In this document: positions 37,619 through 42,077 of the stretch, piece by piece | Position numbering within the stretch: the stretch's first letter is position 1 | Layout of the letters: each line of letters begins with the position of its first letter | Origin: Streptomyces sp. SID9727 | GTDB taxonomy: Bacteria > Actinomycetota > Actinomycetes > Streptomycetales > Streptomycetaceae | Assembly: GCF_010550605.1 (NCBI RefSeq) | Contig: NZ_JAAGNI010000043.1 | Location: 1 to 42,077 of the forward strand | Direction of reading: 5' to 3' | Length of the DNA stretch: 42,077 nucleotides | Made by a program: the position numbers and the translations under genes | Notes under the pieces: generated by a model | What the model saw: only the letters and a program-made list of their open reading frames with translations | Told to the model about the DNA's origin: nothing | Database searches by the model: none

Positions 37619-39136
37619 GTGAACCGGAGTGGGGGAGTGACCTTGCTGAGGAAGGCGTTCGTGGCCCGGGACCCGGGACGGCTGCGCCTGCGCTTCGCAA
37701 GCCGCGCGGTGCTCGGCATCGGACTGGCCGTCGTGGTGTGCGGGCTCGTCGGCCACTCGCTCGTGGCGGCCATCACCGGCGGCCTGGCCGCGCTGCTCGC
37801 CCTGTTCACCGTGACCGACCCCACGGTCCGGGGCCAGGCGGTCACCACCGCGCTGCTGCCCGCCGTCGGCTTCCCGGTCCTCGCGCTCGCCGCCGTACTC
37901 CACGACCACCCGCTCGCCCGCGACACCGCGTTCCTCGCGGTCATGGGGGCGGGGGTCTACGCGAGGCGGTACGGGCCGCGCGGGCACTCCCTCGGCATCT
38001 TCGCCTTCATGGCGTTCTTCACCACGCAGTTCCTCCACACGCTGCCCGGGCAGCTCCCCGCCCTCTACTCCGCCGTCGCCCTGTCCCTGCTCTCCGCGTC
38101 GGCCGTCCGCTTCGGCCTCTGGTGCTACGAACGCCGGCTGACCGCCCCCGCCGCACCCGCCCCGCCCTCCGGCGCCGGTCTGGCCAGGGTCACCACCCGC
38201 CAGGCCGTCCAGGCGGTCACCGGCGGAGCCGTCGCGCTCATGGCCGGGCAGCTGATGTCCGACCAGCGCTGGTACTGGGCCGTCGGCGCCACCTGGTGGG
38301 TCTTCGTGAACACCGCCTCGCGCGGCGAGACCCTGGTACGGGGCTTCCGCCGGGTCCTGGGCACCCTCATCGGCATCCCGGTCGGCCTCGCCCTCGTCGT
38401 CCCGCTGCACGGGGCACCCGTGCCGACCGCCCTCGTCGTCGCCGCCGGGGTGTTCGGCATCTTCTACACGGCCGCGGTCTCCTACACCTGGATGATGCTC
38501 TCGGTGACGGTCATGGCCGGCGCGCTCTACGGCTCGCTGGGCGTGCTCGACCCCGGGCTGCTCGCCCTGCGGCTCGGCGAGACCGCCGTCGGCGCGCTCG
38601 GGGCGATGCTCGCGGTGCTGTGCGTCCTGCCCGTCACCACGCACGCCACGACCGACGCCTGGATCCAGCGCGCCCTGCGCTGCGTGCACGCCTGCACCGA
38701 GGAGGCCGCCGCCCGGCTCTCCGGCTCCGCCACCGCCGATCCGGCCCCGCGCATCGCCGAGCTGGAGGCGCTCCTCGGACGCGTCCGCCTCTCACTCGCC
38801 CCGCTGGTCCACCCGCTGAGCCCGCTCCGCGCCCGCCGGGCCCGGGCCGGACACGTGCTGGCCCTGCTCGACGCGTGCGCCCGCGAGGTGCGGGGCCTCG
38901 CCTCGGTGGCCGCCGACCCGGAGGCGTCCCACGACGCCCGGCTCGCCGCCGCCTGCTGGCGCGTCGAGAACGCGGTGGAGGCGCTGACCGGCCGCACGGC
39001 CGTCGTGTCCGCCGCCCCGGCGCACCCCGTCGCCACCGAACCCGCCCTCGCCCATCTGCACAGCCTGGAACGCGCGCTCGCCGAACTCGCCGCGCCGCTG
39101 CACAGCCCGCCGAGCGCACCCCTGGTCACGGCCTGA
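37619..39136 (+). CDS. FUSC/aromatic-acid-exporter-family membrane protein
   Basis: 505 aa. Two blocks of membrane helices are seen: residues about 25-160 (VLGIGLAVVVCGLVGHSLVAAITGG, FPVLALAAVLH, LGIFAFMAFFTTQFL, LYSAVALSLLSASAV) and about 185-345 (AVQAVTGGAVALMAGQLM, WYWAVGATWWVFVNTASRGETLVRGFRRVLGTLIGIPVG, FYTAAVSYTWMMLSVTVMAGAL). A C-terminal cytoplasmic helical region follows. The RGETLVRGFRRVLGTLIG motif in the second block is typical of the FUSC/YccS group. Members export aromatic acids or act in envelope stress. GTG 37619 has GGAGGGAG upstream; an in-frame ATG at 37568 would put the terminator hairpin inside the gene. The box GATGTATC found in the MarR operator array occurs again in this promoter. 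Confidence 0.87.
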   Translation: MNRSGGVTLLRKAFVARDPGRLRLRFASRAVLGIGLAVVVCGLVGHSLVAAITGGLAALLALFTVTDPTVRGQAVTTALLPAVGFPVLALAAVLHDHPLARDTAFLAVMGAGVYARRYGPRGHSLGIFAFMAFFTTQFLHTLPGQLPALYSAVALSLLSASAVRFGLWCYERRLTAPAAPAPPSGAGLARVTTRQAVQAVTGGAVALMAGQLMSDQRWYWAVGATWWVFVNTASRGETLVRGFRRVLGTLIGIPVGLALVVPLHGAPVPTALVVAAGVFGIFYTAAVSYTWMMLSVTVMAGALYGSLGVLDPGLLALRLGETAVGALGAMLAVLCVLPVTTHATTDAWIQRALRCVHACTEEAAARLSGSATADPAPRIAELEALLGRVRLSLAPLVHPLSPLRARRARAGHVLALLDACAREVRGLASVAADPEASHDARLAAACWRVENAVEALTGRTAVVSAAPAHPVATEPALAHLHSLERALAELAAPLHSPPSAPLVTA

Positions 39137-39169
39137 CCGCCTTCGGGCACGGCCTGGTTCGGCACCCTT

Positions 39170-39179
39170 GGTCTAGACC
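39170..39179 (+). promoter_or_regulatory. DasR-type dre palindrome before the lactonase gene
   Basis: GGTCTAGACC is a perfect copy of the core of the DasR responsive element (consensus ACTGGTCTAGACCAGT); the T before it also matches, while the outer bases do not. It is 81 bp upstream of the lactonase start. DasR is the GntR-family regulator of GlcNAc use and development in Streptomyces. TACCGT at about 39193 could be the -10. Confidence 0.7.
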
Positions 39180-39259
39180 GCACCGGCGCACTGCTACCGT
39201 CGCGGCAAAAGATCACGACGGCCACGTCCGCCGCGCGCAGCCGGCGGGGAGGAGCAGCG

Positions 39260-40306
39260 GTGGACAGCAGCAACGGAGCGGGACGGGCATTCATCGGGTC
39301 GTTCACCTCGGCGGGCGGGCGGGGCGTCACCGTCGCCGCCGTGGACGCGGAGACCGGCGCGCTCACCGTCCTGGGGGCCACGGATGCCGTGCCCGACCCC
39401 TCCTACCTGGCGCTCGGCGCCGGCGGCACGGTCCTGTACGCGGTCAGCGAGACCGAGCCGGGTGGTGCGGCGGCCCTGGACGTCACCACGGACGAACCCC
39501 GTCCGCTCGGCGAGGTCCGGGCGGTGGACGGCGACGGCCCCACCCACCTCACCCTCGTCGGCGGCCACCTGGTCACCGCGAACTACGGCTCGGGCAGTGT
39601 CAGCGTGCTGCCCGTCGCGGGGGACGGCACCCTCGGCCCCGTCGCCGCGGTTCTCGCGCACCAGGGCAGCGGACCGGTCGCGGACCGCCAGGAGGGTCCG
39701 CACGCCCATCAGGTCCTGCCCGACCCCTCCGGGGCCTGGGTGCTCGGCGTCGACCTCGGCACCGACTCGGTACGGGTCTGCGCGGTCGACCCGGCCACCG
39801 GCGAGCTGCGCCCGCACGGCGAGACGGCCCTGCGCCCCGGCACCGGCCCCCGCCACCTGGCCTTCCACCCCTCGGGCCGCCACGCCTACGTGCTGAACGA
39901 GCTGGAGCCCACGCTCACCGTGTGCCGCTGGGACGCCACGGCCGGCGTCCTGGAACCGGTCGGCGAGACCCCGGTGCTCCCCGACGACGCGACCGGTGAG
40001 AGCTACGCCTCCGAGGTCGTCGTCTCCCACGACGGCCGGTTCGTGTGGGCGGCCAACCGGGGCCACGACAGCATCTCCGTCCTCGCGCTCGACGCGACCG
40101 GTGAGAAGCCGTCCCTGGTCACGACCGTGAGCTGCGGCGGGCACTGGCCCCGCGACCTCGCGCTGGACCCGGCCGGGCGCCGGCTGTACGCGGCCAACGA
40201 GCGCAGCGGGAACGTCGCCTGGTTCACCGTGGACCCGGAGACCGGTGTCCCGCGCCACGACGGCTCCCTGGACGCCCCGGCGGCCTCCTGCGTGGTCTTC
40301 GGCTGA
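39260..40306 (+). CDS. Beta-propeller lactonase (6-phosphogluconolactonase YbhE/Pgl-like)
   Basis: 348 aa, seven-bladed propeller lactonase. Blade repeats include AAVDAETGALTVLG, VCAVDPATGELRPHG, VCRWDATAGVLEPVG and WFTVDPETGVPRHDG. The family motif EGPHAHQVLPDPSG (about 147-160) holds the conserved His residues, and GPRHLAFHPSGRHAYVLNEL and YASEVVVSHDGRFVWAANRG are typical. It may hydrolyse 6-phosphogluconolactone in the pentose phosphate route or another lactone. GTG 39260 has GGAGGAGCAGCG upstream. The predicted protein lacks a signal peptide and is cytoplasmic. A dre palindrome upstream suggests control by amino-sugar availability. Confidence 0.9.
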   Translation: MDSSNGAGRAFIGSFTSAGGRGVTVAAVDAETGALTVLGATDAVPDPSYLALGAGGTVLYAVSETEPGGAAALDVTTDEPRPLGEVRAVDGDGPTHLTLVGGHLVTANYGSGSVSVLPVAGDGTLGPVAAVLAHQGSGPVADRQEGPHAHQVLPDPSGAWVLGVDLGTDSVRVCAVDPATGELRPHGETALRPGTGPRHLAFHPSGRHAYVLNELEPTLTVCRWDATAGVLEPVGETPVLPDDATGESYASEVVVSHDGRFVWAANRGHDSISVLALDATGEKPSLVTTVSCGGHWPRDLALDPAGRRLYAANERSGNVAWFTVDPETGVPRHDGSLDAPAASCVVFG

Positions 40307-40312
40307 AATGCG

Positions 40313-40355
40313 GCGAGGCCCCGGTGCCGGACTGCCGTCCGGGCCGGGGCCTCGC
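40313..40355. terminator. Bidirectional terminator between lactonase and CbiX-like genes
   Basis: GCGAGGCCCCGG (40313-40324) pairs with CCGGGGCCTCGC (40344-40355), 12 bp, and a second stem CCGGAC/GTCCGG (40327-40332/40337-40342) is nested inside. It lies between the lactonase stop (40306) and the convergent stop at 40370. Confidence 0.85.
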
Positions 40356-40369
40356 GCATGCCGGTAGGG

Positions 40370-41293
40370 TCAGCGGGCCTGCGCCCCCTGGGCCACCGCG
40401 GGAGCGATCCCGAGGGCCGAGGTGTACATCGAGAGGACCAGCTTGCCGATCGCCGGGTACGCGCCCAGCGGCTCGGCGCTCGCGCAGCCGGCCTCCTTGG
40501 CCGCGGCGTCCAGCAGGCCCTCCGCCACCTCCGGGCCCACCAGGTACGGCGCCACGGCCAGCTGGAGCGAGCCGGAGCCCTTCAGCTGATCGGCGGTCGC
40601 GGCGACCGAACCCTCCACGTCGAGCGCGGCGGCCATCACCGGCACCGCGAGCCGGGCCGCGAGCAGCATGCCCGTGATCCCCGCCGCCTGCACGGCCTCC
40701 TCGCCGCCCACCGTCGCGAGCACGATGCCGTCGGCTGCCGTCGCCACCGTGAAGAGCCTGGCCCGGTCCGCGCGGGCCAGCCCGGCCTCCGACAGACGGA
40801 CGTGCAGCGCCTCGGCCAGCAGCGGGTGCGGGCCGAGCACGTCGGTCAGCTCCGCCGGGGCCTCGCTGTCGGTGATCGCCTGACGTATCCGCTGCACCAG
40901 CGAGCCGTCCGGGCCCGCGAGCAGCGGGACCACCACGGCGGCCGGGCCCTCGGGCTCCGCGACCTCACGGCCCACGGCGAGCGCCTGCTCGTAGCGCGCG
41001 GTGCGCTCGGCGGCGGAATGCGCGATCACGGAGGTCAGCGCCGGGTACTCGGCGTCGTCCCCGTCCACGTAACCGATCAGGGCGTTCAGACCGGGCAGCT
41101 CGGAACGGGCGATGCTGATGACCTCTTCGGCCAGACCGCGGCTCGCCGAGGAGGGCGTACCGGGAACGGCGAGAACGAGCGCGGCAGCGCCCTCGGGTGC
41201 GACCACGGGCTCCGGGCGGCGGTGCCGTCCGGACTGGCGAGGTCGCGGCATTCGTACAGGCAGGCCGGAAGCGGGCCCAGTGGGGGTGCTCAT
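40370..41293 (-). CDS. CbiX/SirB-like (sirohydrochlorin chelatase family) protein, catalytic histidines absent
   Basis: 307 aa. Two chelatase-like halves are seen: AAALVLAVPGTPSSASRGLAEEVISI (about 36-62) with AAVVVPLLAGPDGSLVQRIRQAI (about 118-140), and LTDVLGPHPLLAEALHVRL, which is typical of this family in Streptomyces. The residues that carry the metal in active CbiX, usually in a VAHGS-type loop and in a PGYH-type loop, read VPGTP and GPDG here, so both His are missing. The N-terminal 30 residues are basic and Pro-rich. It may be a non-catalytic paralogue, a metal carrier or a regulator. ATG 41293 fits a leaderless start, with TAGCAT (41302-41307) 8 nt upstream on the minus strand. Confidence 0.72.
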   Translation of the reverse strand: MSTPTGPASGLPVRMPRPRQSGRHRRPEPVVAPEGAAALVLAVPGTPSSASRGLAEEVISIARSELPGLNALIGYVDGDDAEYPALTSVIAHSAAERTARYEQALAVGREVAEPEGPAAVVVPLLAGPDGSLVQRIRQAITDSEAPAELTDVLGPHPLLAEALHVRLSEAGLARADRARLFTVATAADGIVLATVGGEEAVQAAGITGMLLAARLAVPVMAAALDVEGSVAATADQLKGSGSLQLAVAPYLVGPEVAEGLLDAAAKEAGCASAEPLGAYPAIGKLVLSMYTSALGIAPAVAQGAQAR

Positions 41294-41431
41294 GGCGCCG
41301 CATGCTACTGGTTTCGGACGGCGTCCTGCGCGGGGAGGGTCCGGTCGAGCGGCCTCTGTCCGCTTTTATCCGATCAGTGGCTTACCGGCCAACCGCCCCG
41401 ATCCGTTGTCGGCGTGAGCGCGCCCGTCGCC

Positions 41432-42077
41432 CTACGGGCGGGGCCCGGGCGCCGGAACGCAGAGCAGCGTCGGGTGGTGCGGCAGCCTGAGCCCTCCGGT
41501 GTCCAGAGCCTGGGCGATGCGCAGCGCACCGATCAGGGGATCACCCGAACCGGGGACGGCCCGTGCCCCGGGCAGCAGCCGCGCCAGCTCCTCGCGCAGC
41601 GGTACGAGCAACGGTTCTCCCATCCGGAACAGCCCGCCCGTCAGAGCGACTTCGCAGGCGTCCTCGTCCGCGTCCGCCTCCGGGCACACCGCCGCGGCGG
41701 CCTCCGCGATATGCGCGGCGGCTTCCCGCAGGATGCCCGCGGCGACCGGATCGCGGTCCGCGCACGCCGCCACCTCCGGCGCGAACGAGGCCAGCAGCGC
41801 GGGCCGGTCGGCGCGCGGGTAGAGCAGACCGGGCAGTTCCTGCGGTGGCCCGAACACCGCTTCCAGCCGGGTCAGCAGCGCGGGTGAACCGCCGCGCCGT
41901 CCGTCGTACGCGCGCATCGCGGCGTCGAGCCCGGCCCGCCCGATCCAGGCACCGCCTCCGCTGTCGCCCAGCAGGTGCCCCCAGCCGTCCGCCCGCCGCC
42001 ACCGCGTCAGATCCGTGCCCAGCGCGATCAGCCCGGTGCCGGCGGCCACCACCGCGCCGGGCCGCTGGCCGACCGCC
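41432..42077 (-). CDS. BadF/BadG/BcrA/BcrD-type N-acetylglucosamine-kinase-like ATPase (5' end missing)
   Basis: The C-terminal 214 residues of a minus-strand gene that runs off the right edge. It begins in the window with AVGQRPGAVVAAGTGLIALG and continues with HLLGDSGGGAWIGRAGLDAAMRAYDG and CEVALTGGLFRMGEPLL, the phosphate-2 and adenosine motifs of the actin-like ASKHA fold in the GlcNAc kinase subgroup. A GTG at 42052 exists but the motif continues before it, so the true start lies outside. It lies 138 bp upstream of the CbiX-like gene on the same strand. Substrate is probably GlcNAc or another amino sugar; this is family inference. Confidence 0.85.
   Translation of the reverse strand, partial: AVGQRPGAVVAAGTGLIALGTDLTRWRRADGWGHLLGDSGGGAWIGRAGLDAAMRAYDGRRGGSPALLTRLEAVFGPPQELPGLLYPRADRPALLASFAPEVAACADRDPVAAGILREAAAHIAEAAAAVCPEADADEDACEVALTGGLFRMGEPLLVPLREELARLLPGARAVPGSGDPLIGALRIAQALDTGGLRLPHHPTLLCVPAPGPRP

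Overview
The window is high-GC (about 70%) actinobacterial chromosome, almost certainly from a Streptomyces or close relative. The evidence is the G/C-rich third codon positions, frequent GTG and TTG starts, leaderless-type promoters, a DtxR/DmdR-type iron box, a DasR-type dre palindrome, a c-di-AMP (ydaO) riboswitch before a LysM cell-wall lytic protein, multi-domain SpoIIE phosphatases and several secreted hydrolases. I see no rRNA, tRNA, insertion sequence, phage module, integrase or CRISPR array. Both end genes are cut by the window edges.

Layout. 1-4.5 kb: end of a membrane-anchored PQQ-type beta-propeller protein, a small methyltransferase, and katG with its own promoter and operator-like palindrome. 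4.5-10.3 kb (minus): secreted GH92 alpha-mannosidase behind a LacI-type palindrome, then a HelD/HelR-family RNA polymerase-associated ATPase. 10.4-11.9 kb: an alpha/beta hydrolase divergent from a MarR regulator, with a phased array of GATRYATC boxes between them. 11.9-15.2 kb (minus): dhbA-dhbE-dhbB for 2,3-dihydroxybenzoate (catechol siderophore precursor) behind an iron box, but with no isochorismate synthase or NRPS. 15.2-17.1 kb: riboswitch-controlled LysM/transglycosylase protein and a small antitoxin-family protein. 17.2-25.5 kb: two large SpoIIE-type phosphatases (one with a fused histidine-kinase-like ATPase) flanking a minus-strand block of type II thioesterase, geranylgeranyl-reductase-like flavoprotein and a two-TM K+ channel. 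25.6-33.3 kb: secreted F5/8-beta-helix protein behind a GAGAGCGCTCTC operator, an XRE regulator with an overlapping leader ORF, and a secreted protein carrying both an M4 and an M28 metallopeptidase. 33.5-42.1 kb: two overlapping aldo/keto reductases, a membrane-anchored Ser/Thr kinase, an Lrp/AsnC regulator, a FUSC exporter, a beta-propeller lactonase behind a dre site, a CbiX-like protein lacking the usual histidines, and part of a BadF/BadG-type sugar kinase.

How it fits together. Most genes are single transcription units closed by strong GC-rich hairpins. The clear operons are dhbAEB and the aldo/keto reductase pair; flavoprotein-thioesterase is a possible one. Secreted polymer-degrading enzymes carry sugar-repressor-type operators, the lactonase carries a dre palindrome (amino-sugar control), and the siderophore genes carry an iron box, so the segment reads as nutrient-, stress- and envelope-responsive accessory chromosome. 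The observations most worth following are the phased MarR operator array (with a matching box before the FUSC exporter), the M4-M28 double protease, the stand-alone dhbAEB operon, the histidine-less CbiX-like protein, and five promoters with the same TANNNT-N7/8-ATG leaderless geometry.
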